Source: Apostichopus japonicus (Eukaryota > Echinodermata > Holothuroidea > Aspidochirotida > Stichopodidae). Taken from it: a stretch of 64,000 nucleotides of DNA. This document shows, piece after piece, positions 1 to 11,000 of the stretch. The stretch's first letter is position 1, and each line of letters starts with the position of its first letter. The stretch spans positions 16,238,521 to 16,302,520 of the forward strand of contig NC_092562.1 in assembly GCF_037975245.1 (NCBI RefSeq), read 5' to 3'. The notes beneath the pieces were generated by a model. It was not told the origin of the DNA. It was given only the letters and a program-made list of their open reading frames with translations, and did not search any database. Made by a program: the position numbers and the translations under genes.

Positions 1-1554
1 CAGATAAAAAGTTTGATTCGCTGTAAATTAGAAGAAGGAAAATAAATAAAAAATAAATATATACATCTAAACTTTGAAATCTTGGCATAAAAATGGTTGA
101 CAAATGAAAGTATGAGAGTAGTTCAGAATATAATCAAAAATGTGTTGAAACATGGATTGGAAAATGTTATCAAAAAGCAGGACATTCACCCGGCTTCTTC
201 CAAAAGTCTTGAAATTAAAAATTTAGAAGAAAAATAAAACTTGATGTTGTACTATAGAAATTTCCCAGAGTCATCAGGAGTAAATTTAAAACTTAATTAA
301 AGAAGTATTATCATCAGTATTTTACCCAAGATTCTGGTACTCTTGAGTACTCACCTATGCACAGTTTCATACATTACCCACAGAGGACAAAAGCATTTTT
401 TTCCACCAAAGCCATGACAGTAAATGTTTTTTGACTGGGGTCACTCTTTGCCTTTATGGGATCATGGGTAACACAGACTTAGATTGTACTGTGTGACAGA
501 TTTTGATTAATCCAGCAAATTAGAGGGCAGTTGTTAATCATATGAAAACTTTGATTTCATTATCAAGTCACTTTCAAGGTAGTGTGATGATCTCACCTTA
601 TCTCAGCCAGACGAACAATTGTCTGGATTCTAACTATATAAACAAGAAGAAGTACCTGACTTTGTTTGCGCGGCACACTGCTTGTGCGTGACATTTACCC
701 TCTCTGATCTTTTGATACATATTAAATGTAGGTCTAAGAAAACTCATGTAGTAGCATGATGAAGTACTAGCTTCATCTAAGTAGGGTTGTCAAGATTGAA
801 TCGTTATAGGCAAACGACAGGTACGATTCCACTTTCTCATAGGGTCCCCACTCTTCTTAGATTTGCTGTCAAAAACCATTGTTTTTCAGAGAGTTTGATA
901 TATGATTAGATAATTAGTCGAAGAGTGGAGAAACAATTAATGCCTACAAGAAGAGTTCCTGAATGTATGACTTGAACAGAGACTCTTGTGTAGGCCTATG
1001 TTGTATGGTTTGGAAACATATTTACTTTTTGGACGTTATTTGCGACTAAAGACGTATCTTATTTTTATCTGACTTCCAGAATGAAAGTGGTAACTGCCTG
1101 ACCGGTTTTTGTTTAGTCACAGCAACTCCATATTTATTCTCAAACTTTTATTGTTGGATTATCATCATAGAGATTAATCACTTGAAGACAACAATTAGCA
1201 GAACCCCCTTTCAGATGCAAATAAAGCTTCAGGCATTTATACGCCTGCTGTCATACTGAAATAGCATTGTAAGCTGTGCGCATGTCATTACTGTAACTCT
1301 TACAAGGTTTGACACATCTTTTGTGACGCCGTTGCAACAGACCGCTACGAGCATTCTCATCTCTATTTTCGATGTGATGCATTTAAATATAATAATTACA
1401 TGGTAAACCAGCAATATCTGTAACTGTAGGTTAAATTCATAGCATTGTCTTCCTTTCTTTTGTGGAAGAATAGTTCTGTACTCAACCCCACTAGTTATAA
1501 CAAACTTTCAAAGTTACTTTACTCTTCAATCTCCCTGCACTCCCACTCTGTGGT
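1..1554. other. Non-coding spacer, no gene recognised
   Basis: I see no exon with convincing splice sites and no recognisable protein. The sequence is AT-rich and unique-looking. It could be an intron of the gene whose last exons lie at 3.8-5.6 kb. Confidence 0.5.
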
Positions 1555-1562
1555 GTATAGAG

Positions 1563-2035
1563 TAAGGTGACCATATTTGCCTGACTGGAATCAGGGACAT
1601 TTATTGTGTAACTGATATGGGGGAGGGTCTAAGGGGAGGGGGTGTCCCCCTCCCCTTTGGAAAATTTTCTAGTGCCTAAGGTGCTTAGATGTAAAATGGT
1701 GATACTTAGAAGCACTTTTTAAATCAATTTTATTTTCAAAAATGTAGCTTTTTCTTAGATGAAATTTATTTACTTTACGAAAGAGTGCTAGGCTAGATCG
1801 ATCTAGCATATTTTACTTTACACTGGCCCACCTGAAATACTGTTTAGTTCCGTTCTGCGACTGCACACTTGAATAAATTGGTTTTTTACAATTATTTTAC
1901 TAATAATGTGGGATATTTTCGAAATTCCTGAACATTTTGACGAATTGGGGACATTTTCGGGGACACTTGTTCATCGGGGACAGCACACTGTAATCGGGGA
2001 CTGTCCCCGAAAATCAGGGACGTCTGGTCACCTTA
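1563..2035. mobile_element. hAT-like MITE with perfect 8-bp target duplication
   Basis: A 473-bp non-coding element. Its ends are inverted copies of TAAGGTGACCA, and it is flanked on both sides by the same octamer GTATAGAG (1555-1562 and 2036-2043). Eight-base target duplications are typical of hAT transposons, so I infer a non-autonomous hAT-type element. The inside contains G/C-rich stretches with repeated 'cggggac' words near the right end. No transposase is present; the short open frame across it is fortuitous. Confidence 0.85.
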
Positions 2036-2043
2036 GTATAGAG

Positions 2044-3781
2044 CAGCACATGGTAACCTTTTTGCATTTTCCTCTTTTTTTGACTCGCCCATTCCAGTCT
2101 ACTGCCCTCCTTAACATTCTACTACCCAAAGAGTTTGGAGCACGTAGTTGAGAGTAGAATCTCTCTCTACAAACATTCTGACTTCTTTAACTCATGGAAC
2201 CATTTTCAATGCCTTTGCTTCACCTTGGTCTTCAGAAGCTCTCTTCCACATGACCACTGAATAAGTGACCTCTTCTTTTAATGGCATTTTTAGGGAGAAG
2301 AAACTGTCCCGCAATACTCCCTTAGAATGATATCTTTGCATGCATGGGCTTAAATGCTATTGATAATACTGTTAAGATTATAGGTCAACTAAGCATTATT
2401 ATCAGTAACAAACTCGCTAAGAGAGCTTGACTTGTGCTCAGGCTGTAATCAGAAGATCCAGGTATTTATTGAAAAATAATTTAAACCAATAGATATTCTT
2501 GTCAGATCTGTCTGGGTAAATCTGGCTGAATGGTTTAGTAATCATCCCTCCCTGATCAGTTCTGAAAGTAAATTTTATTTTCAGAAAATAAACTTTTGCA
2601 AATAATATGTGATGTCAAGAAAGGAGTACACAGACAATTACTTCTTCATTTATGTAACAGGACATTTATGTGACAAGAACAACTTGTAGCAAGCTCAATA
2701 TTTGTTTGTCTTCAATATAGTGCCGAATTGTTCATTGTTCATAATTGCAATTGAACACGACTCTGTTTAATCTAACTTAGACAAAAGAGCTCTGTTAATT
2801 GCCAAGGTTGTGTCAAGTCATGAAATCCATTGTAACATTTTACCTTTGTTTTGCTGTGTACCAATATAACCCAGGGGCGGTGGGCAACAGTGAAAGTTTA
2901 TATCCAATGCCCGGGCTGCAGAACTGTTAGGATATATCTGCTACCATGTTTTAAATGGAAATATTACTTTGTATGGGAACTAAAAGATCCCAAAACGTGA
3001 TACATTCACTACCATCTGTTATGTTGAAACATGCTAACACAAGAAGTCTCTACAAACAAATTCCTAAATAAATCAATTGTGTTTTCCATTGAAACAATAC
3101 AATCAATGAAAGAGGCTTTGGATAAAAACTGCAGATTTCAATGTTTAAAACACAAGTTTGCACTCTTCCTATCTTCTTATCTGCGTCATTGTTGCACATT
3201 TTTTCATTGACTTACTTACTAAATCATAACAGTAATGTGGTCTCTAAGTCTAGATAGAAAGTTCTCACTAGCTAAATACTACCCATCACTGGATAGCTGA
3301 CAAGTGGGCCATTAATGGCAGCCTTCAATTTTCCGTATCATGACCATGCAGGGTTTTTACTATGAGAGCCTGAACTTTTCGTCACTTTTAAGCAAACCTC
3401 TTTACTCAGCAGTTAACAATTTTTGTATGCTGCTCATTGGAGGCCTGAAGGGGTGTAAAATTGCCTCGATTGACCCAATTTTTGCACCATATGTACTTCC
3501 ATTCATGCTCTCCAACATGCAAGCCACAAAAAGAAACAGATCCTGATTGATCTGTAACATTAGCAAGACTAAAATTCTGCCTAAGGTCACCCTTCAGACC
3601 GCATTTCTAAGAGAGATCATTAATATGCTGTTCTATCAACATAGTTCTCCTTTGAAAATAATTATGTTTCATGAAATCATTTTTGTCATCTCCATTTTTT
3701 TTTTTTAATTCAGAAATAGATCCGAGATTGTATTGTAGTTTTTAATTGATACGAAACTCGTCTGAAATTGTTTATCAACAG
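2044..3781. other. Non-coding spacer or intron
   Basis: AT-rich sequence with no recognisable exon, RNA gene or mobile-element ends. It precedes the first visible exon of the upstream gene and may be intronic. Confidence 0.45.
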
Positions 3782-3859
3782 CACTTAGCGACGGCATTCC
3801 CAATTGTGGATGACAACATAAGGGATGCCATGGGGGATCATCTGTACCAGATGTTTATG
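3782..3859 (+). CDS. Unidentified gene, antepenultimate coding exon
   Basis: A 26-codon exon following ...TTTATCAACAG and ending ATG|GTAAGG, phase 0 on both sides. It reads from HLATAFPIVDDN to GDHLYQMFM. The next two exons join in frame and reach a stop, so this looks like the 3' end of a real + strand gene. Upstream exons were not found in the window. I do not recognise the protein. The pyrimidine tract before the acceptor is weak, so the left edge is less certain than the right. Confidence 0.45.
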
Positions 3860-4618
3860 GTAAGGATATTACACCAAATATTGCAGTCACCCATTTCATC
3901 CATCAGAGTTCTTCGAGTGGGTATCGCATTGAGACCATCTACCTGGACTTGTAGTGAGTCCGTAGTACTGTACTTACACTCGCCCTGGTGGATATTTTAA
4001 AATGATAGTATCGGAGCTTGCACACATTAATTTACTTGTACTCGTAATTTAGAGCTTTGAAACTGTTCTTGTACTCGCATCAAGGCGGTTGTTTACTTTC
4101 TACTCATAGCTGTCATGCTGTTAATTTACTCATGCCAAAGGTCAAGATGAGGAGCTTTTTAAATTTTTCATATTGAAGTTTGTATACATCTTTGTTTGAT
4201 TATGGTAAAAAAACAGTCATTTATGAGGTAAGTTAAAGGAGTGTTTGGCTCTGATTGTATGACTGCAGATAGCAACTCCTTGGTATGACTACATAACTCC
4301 TGATATCTACAAACATTTTTTATGAATTTGCTCCATTTGAAAGCAGGAATTGATGTCACATTGTAAAGGTGCATGGCATCTCTGCCATCTGTTGGGCTAT
4401 AAAGTATTTCGGGTGGGGATATTGATAGCACACATGAATAAATTAAAGGGCATGATTTTTCTGTAGATTTACATTTCGTTGAAATATTCCACCACATAAT
4501 AATCATATGTAAAAATACATACTTATCATCAAAATTAATGGTGCTAGAAATATTTTTTCATGACATGAAATTGTGCGATATCGACTTTTCCCCCCCCCCA
4601 CTTTTTCTCTTTCTCTAG

Positions 4619-4700
4619 TCCAATCCGGAGGGCTTGTACATGAATATGACGTCCGTTCAAGCCGACGTTCTGAGATCCAATAAATCCAACATACCTGGAA
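4619..4700 (+). CDS. Unidentified gene, penultimate coding exon
   Basis: The exon follows a strong acceptor (long C/T tract then CTCTAG) and ends GGA A|GTGAGT, phase 0 in and phase 1 out. It reads SNPEGLYMNMTSVQAD then VLRSNKSNIPG. Together with the exons on either side it gives a C-terminal tail of about 60 residues. It has no membrane segment and no motif I can assign to a family. Confidence 0.5.
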
Positions 4701-5571
4701 GTGAGTATGCTTAAACCCTTTTTTCCCATTAATATGTCAAATAACACACATCACAAAAATATGATATTCAGAAAGCATAATACCAATTGTTTAGTTATCC
4801 AAATAACATTCACAGTTTAAGACAGCAAAAAAAATCTCCACTCATTATGTTTCTTGTATCATCTTCTTGTGGTTTTTTCTTCTTTTTCATTTTGTTCTGC
4901 GATTTGTTTTCTCAATAATGATAACGATCAATTTAAACAGCAGACGACCCACTTAGATGTAGGGGTTGCTTTTGCAAGTCTTTAAAAGAAAATAGTCGTA
5001 GGATAAGTTTATGGTCTTTCCTTAACCCATTCTTCTACTCTGCTAAGTAACTTGTGTACATGATCAGACAGTGCTAATTTGTTGGAAGATAAAACTACCA
5101 TTCTTGTCCATTGTAACTAATGATTAATGTGTTTACATTGTGAGGTCGATACCACCGCAGGTTCTGTTTATCGTGAAGAACTAAATAAATAATTGCTCTT
5201 TTTTAATTGTTCGTAGAAAATGATCTTGATCACAAGTCAATGGGTTATTTATCCTGATATATTTCTCGGTTTGGATCTTTGCCATATATAATAACTAACT
5301 TGCATAAAGTTTGATTTATTGGGTAAAGTATAATGTAACATGTGGTGAAGAAGGAAAAAATGTTAAATGGTGACTAAAAATTTGATAAATTTCAATTCCC
5401 CCTCCCCTCCCACATCCCCCACCCAAACAAATTATCCCCCTATAGTCGTGTTATAACGATGATATTAATTATGTTTTTTCCATGTTTGTGTTATTTTTTT
5501 TTGATTTGCAAGAAATGATCATTTTTCAAGTAATTTTCAACTTGGTGTTTTTCCTTTTCTTTTGTTTGTAG

Positions 5572-5594
5572 TTGTTGATTCCACTAACAGATGA
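5572..5594 (+). CDS. Unidentified gene, last coding exon with stop
   Basis: After the acceptor TTTGTTTGTAG the single base left over from the previous exon is completed to give IVDSTNR and then TGA (5592-5594). The phase agreement across both junctions supports the three-exon tail. The transcript probably continues into a 3' UTR. Confidence 0.45.
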
Positions 5595-6020
5595 TTCTGG
5601 CTGGTCAGCTTGCTGGGAGTGAATAGTCAATACTTACAGCTGTTATTTATTCAAGGAATGTACAGTTTTATAACAGACAGTTGTTGACATCAAGATATCA
5701 CTACCTCACTGTACGATTGGTATCAAATGTCTAAATGTCACAGGTCAAGCTGAAAAGTTTGAAAACTTGTTCCCCAACATTAAGGATGTAATCAATATTT
5801 TTATCTGCTGTTTAACTTTTGTTAACCTAACAGACTTTTTTCATTACATTTTGATATCCTATCCATATATTACTGCCAGGTAAAAGTTTGTAGAATATAA
5901 TGAACTGAAAAAAAAGAAGAGAAGGAATTACTTGAATTGAATATATCTTTGTTACTGTTACATCCATGTGTCATTGAGTCAGTTTATAACCCAGTACCTA
6001 ATATAGTGATACATCCATTA

Positions 6021-6228
6021 CACCACCGATGGTGATCTTTGCATCGCACCACCGATGGTGATGTTTCAGTTCCACCACCGATGGTGATGTTTTAGTTACA
6101 CCACCGATGGTGATGATTCAGATACACCACTGATGGTGATGTTTCTGTTAAACCACCGATGGTGATGTTTGCACTGCACCACTGATGGTGATATATCAGT
6201 TGCACCACCGATGGTGATTTGACATTTC
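6021..6228. repeat. 26-bp minisatellite, eight copies
   Basis: Eight copies begin at 6021, 6047, 6073, 6099, 6125, 6151, 6177 and 6203, exactly 26 bp apart with no indels. Each carries CACCACCGATGGTGAT or a one- or two-base variant; CACC-GAT-GGTG is a small inverted repeat able to fold. The remaining ten bases of the unit vary more (TTTCAGTTA-like). The array lies about 430 bp past the stop of the upstream gene, probably in its 3' UTR. Confidence 0.95.
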
Positions 6229-6772
6229 ATTGGTTGGAGGGACCTATGAGGAGAACCTTGAGAGGGACTGTGACTGTCATTCATATTGAAAATTACAACT
6301 GATGGCTGAATATGACTGACATACATACTGCCAAAGGCTAATCGTCAGAAATGAGAAAGAAAGTGGTGTGGGGTTTGGGGGGTGAGAAAGGTGGTAAAGA
6401 TTTGGCTTGTAACAGTTCTAAGCCAGAATACAGTCTCATTGAAAAACAGGTTTTAGTAACTTTCTAATTGCTATGTCCAATGTTATAGTATGTTATATAT
6501 AACATTTAATAACCAGCTTATTTTTAGTCTCAGTTTGGTGATGAATGTTCATTTTCATTGATACTATGATAAGAATTAAAATTTAATGCAAAGCTCACTT
6601 TCTTTTCCATCTCTCGTTTTATTTCACTGTTTGAGGTAGGGGTAAAGTAGTGCTCTTTATCATATGATTTAAGTACTTAGTGGTACTTTAAGTCTGTCAT
6701 AATGTTACTGTCTTATCTGCCCCAGCAACCTAGTAACACAAAGTGATTTACTCCTCTGATTCTGCTTTTAGC

Positions 6773-6778
6773 AATAAA
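6773..6778 (+). terminator. Possible poly(A) signal of the upstream gene
   Basis: AATAAA lies 1.18 kb downstream of the TGA at 5592. It is the first clear canonical hexamer I noticed on the + strand after that stop. The assignment is by position only. Confidence 0.3.
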
Positions 6779-6799
6779 ATAGTCATGAAGGCCTAACAA

Positions 6800-7984
6800 C
6801 TTGTTGCTATGAAATATGGTCACTTAAACATTTGAAGGCAATAATGCAACCATCATTAGGAGATGTAAATGCTTCTTAGATCCAACAAACCTTGTCTAAA
6901 ATTGATGAGGCTTGAAATATTACCTGATCCCCGACCCTCACCCAGACTTGACTAGAAGTATGACAGGTTACATCCCCGGGTCTGGGCTGAATTAAGGGCA
7001 CCAGGGGATATGTGATAAAACTGTTCTCGTTTTCATAATATACTTCAGGAAACATGAAGATTTCAAGCATAATTTTCCCAGGACCTAACCTAGTCATCAA
7101 CACTGCTGCCCCACCCACCCTAATCCACGCCCCCTGCCCCACACATGTATGAAACAAATAACACGGCTCCCTGTTATCTAGATGATTAGCCCACAAGTAT
7201 CAAAACCCACTAGGAGCTTCCATGAGGACTGAGCCACGACCCATCAGGCTCATCATCAATGCCTTGAATCATGATAGGTAGCTTGGATAACCTTCTACTG
7301 AAGGGTAGATGCAGTTTCCGACGTGCTCACAAAAGATATCTGCGTTACGCACGTTTTGGGTCGTGCCTCGTTGTTTACGGACCGTCCATCTTAGACTAGA
7401 CATGTCAATAAGTTGTCTGGGATTATATGTCTGGGATTATAAAACTTGACGGATGCTCTTTGCCCGTTCCCTTGTCCAAAGAGAACAAATCACAACTACA
7501 TTCTACTAGATTACGTGTGGGAACAAAAAAAAGGTGGGGAGCTGATTATGTGTGTATATAGCGCATTTACCTATACTGACGTGTTAGTTTTTTAACGCAT
7601 ATATACATAAAGTTAAAAGTATAAGGTTACAAATGAAATATAAACATTTGATCATCGGAACATTAAAACCATCGTACCATTCCCTCGGATACATACCCGT
7701 GATGCTATCTTTCTTTATTACGTATGTATATTGTAATACGAGTTTTTTCTTTCTTTCTTTCTTCCTTCACCCCCTTTGCGGTAAACTTTGATCCTCGTAA
7801 TATTTACTCTGGTAGCTCCACAGGTAATTAACTCCTGCCTGAGTACCCTCGTTTTCGCTATCAAATTTGTCACGTATATGTTAACATAGTGATTTGAACT
7901 GGGCTAATACTTCCCCAGACGTCGTCGACCGTGCTGCAGGTTTTCATTGGAGATTTCATCGGAGTCACATCCGAAGCTCTAAAG
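6800..7984. promoter_or_regulatory. Vitellogenin 5' flank, no defined promoter element
   Basis: This stretch separates the upstream gene from the vitellogenin start codon. It contains a direct repeat of GTCTGGGATTATA (about 7417-7441), a TTTC run near 7747-7762 and a TATA-like CGTATATGTTAAC near 7873, about 110 bp before the ATG. I could not identify a firm core promoter or hormone-response element by eye. Confidence 0.3.
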
Positions 7985-8021
7985 ATGGAGAAGAAACTCC
8001 TATGGTTTGTTGTCCTGTCAT
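7985..8021 (+). CDS. Vitellogenin exon 1 (start codon, signal peptide N-half)
   Basis: ATG begins MEKKLLWFVVLS, a basic N-terminus followed by a hydrophobic core. The exon ends TCA T|GTACGT in phase 1. With exon 2 it makes a complete secretory signal peptide, which is the reason for choosing this ATG even though it lies 5 kb before the first long exon. Confidence 0.85.
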
Positions 8022-11000
8022 GTACGTCACGGACGTTTTTTGTTTCTTCTTTCAAAAGTTATATTTTGATATGATTTTTTTTAGAGTTTTTAAGGTATAT
8101 CACATTATCATACACCTGACATAAGATCGAAGCAAGCTTTAGTTTAGTTTAGTTTAGTTAAGTAGGAATATAAAAGGATGATCAGGAAGGACACTCAAGT
8201 CCCTATCAAGGACCCTATATAGGAGAGAAGAAAACAGAAGACAGACCCGATTACAGTTGTTCAATGCATATGAGCAGAAGCGGGTTCAAATCAATTCAGC
8301 TTTACCGCAATTCAACTTTAATCTGATGTGCTTACGTTTGTCAAATAGAAACGTCTTTTCTGGCTCAAGGCGGTATCGGGAGCTAGAATGCTAAGATTTA
8401 ATCTTAAGTTACCCCTTCCCCAGCTCCTCCATTTGCCATTGTCATTTGTAGTTTTCTTCTGCCCCTGAATTAAAAGTTAGTTTTTACTTTGGCTTCGAAA
8501 TAAATTGCTCAAGGAAGAAAGCTAGATATAAGGTATACTATAGTCTATATGTGTACATAATGAATTGAGTACTATATATGCTGTTTACGGACACGGCCGT
8601 ATCAAGACACGTGGCATTATATAATTTATAACATACTTTAACTTATATTGTAATAATATGTAATTACAGAATCTCATTTTGTTGAAAAAAGGAAAGTTAG
8701 TTATAGCAGTATATAGTGCCGATTTGTTTGAAAACATTAAAATATTGGAAGTTGCTTCCTCAAAATCAAACCCGCTTCCCTGTCCATATACAGTACAGTA
8801 AATGCATATACCATAATACAATAATTAATAACTAAGGACTAAAACGAAACGATATATAGATGTGCTTTTGATCTAAATTTGCAGAATATCTCGAACAATT
8901 TTGTTAAGCAAATCAAACTTAGCCACCGGGATAACCCTTCAAGAGAATAAAATAATAAATAAATGTGTCCAACAGGGTGATACTAAAGGTCAACGACTGG
9001 GGGGGGGGGGGGGATGTTTGCATTTTGCGTGATGAAAATCTCTCTTTGTCACGACAAGGAGTCTCGAGTTTAAGATAACGACAACTCCTGGCTCCAGTTT
9101 TATAGACGCAGACACCGCACTATGAACAATTGAACAATCACCTGATTTATTTTACTTTCATAACCCGTAGAAATGTTTAAGTTTTATAAGTTTCAAAATG
9201 TCGAATTGAAACGAATTTTTGTAGACCAAATATATCGTGATAAAACATCGAAATATTGACATCAACGTCGGAAAGTTGTGATAAAACGTTAAATGTTGAG
9301 GTAGAACATCGAACTGTCTGGTTAAACCTTTTAATTTCGAGGTATAAATATCGATATTTGACTATAAAGCCGGTCTGGTGGTTGTTGTAACAGTCCCCAA
9401 TTTCGAGAGAATACACTCGTGACGTCAAATTTTTGCGTTCAAATGTAGAATTGTTTAATTAAAGTGTTTCAGGTAAAATCAAATTTATGTTGAGAGGATA
9501 CCTCGAACTTTTGAGGTAAAACGTCAAACAGAATTAGACGAAAAGTCGAAATTACAAGGTAAAACGAACTTCTTAAAATTGAGATGAAACGCCAATTTTC
9601 TTTCGACGGCATCTACAAAAGATAAAATCCTTCTGTGAAACGGTTCCATCACCATGCATTTTGCATGTTTACTACGCCGAGGACTATTTCTTATAACAAC
9701 ATGAAAACTGGTCTGACGGCACGATGGGGTTTTATCAAGAAACCTGAATAATTGCTTATTTAAATGTACACCCGATAGAGGATAGAGTAATACTAGTAAC
9801 GAAGACAATCAAAATAATTTGTCAGATCGGAAGCGTAAACTAAACATAAAGTTAAAGTAGTGGCAGCCAGAGAAGAAGGAAATGACTAGCCTGGGAGGCT
9901 GCCCCATCGGCCCCTAGTAATATATCACCCTCCCAGGAGTACCTATAGCCATACTCAATAATCAGAGATCGTTAAACGTATTTTGATTTGTGCAGATACA
10001 AAAAACTCGATCTATCCGGAACATGGGTCAATATATGATGAGTTTATGCTTCGAAATTTAATACTATTGACTCTGTCCAAATGTTGGTCCGAGGGTTGCA
10101 AAACTAGCATCTATATAGGCCTAAGATATATCGATCCAGGGACCACAGTGGAAATAAGTCTGCCGGACAGACTTTTATGTGTTATTCCTACACCATGTGT
10201 CTTGTATTTGTCTTTCGTACTTTTGTGTGGAATAAATTAGAATTTATTAAAACTGTAATTAATTTCGTAGTCGTACGATCAATATACACCTGAAGCCAAC
10301 CCTGCAGAAACTAATATTTCTTCCAGACTAAACGGGCGATCTTGCATCTACCCGACAGTCTTGATAAAATGATGATGTTCCCGACAACTATTTTCCTCAT
10401 AAAACCTCATAATTTGCTGAAAACCGCAAGCTATATATAGTGGGGTGGGGGAGGAGGTGCTACAATACTATACACCCATCCCCTCAACCACAGCGAATCC
10501 CTTACAGTTACGGGTAGTGAGGGAGTTCACAGTTCTTGAATGGGAAATGACAGTTAATGTGTGAAAGTGCGCTGCGGAATAGTCGATCAAGGAATCCGAG
10601 AGCCTTTTACTTAAACATCTAAATCTATATAGCCCCATGAAACAGATTTTAGTGTTTCCTACAAATTGATCATATGTTTCATTTTCTTTGTCTCTCCTCA
10701 GGTATACCACTTACTTTGGTTGCAGATCCAAGTGAAGGTAAGTTTATTTCTACAACAGCACGGTAATTTTTCAGAGTACACATCTTGGCCTAATTAACTC
10801 CATGGAAGACATCACAAGCCACAGTGGTTACTTTTCAATCACTGCGTCATGGTTTATGAACAAGTGGCTGCCTTAATATTGAAATATGGTCCCAGTGGAC
10901 CATAAATCTATGTAGGCTTACTCTAACACTAATAAAATGAATTAATCTGAGCGTATACATGCCATAGGGCCCAAGAAGCGTGACTTTCGTGGTATTTTTC

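Noticed and set aside
1906..2151. 81-residue open frame
   Set aside because: It lies across the right half and edge of a hAT-type MITE with a defined target duplication.
6021..6228. CRISPR-like array
   Set aside because: The period is 26 bp with the whole unit repeated and no spacers of independent sequence; the context is eukaryotic.
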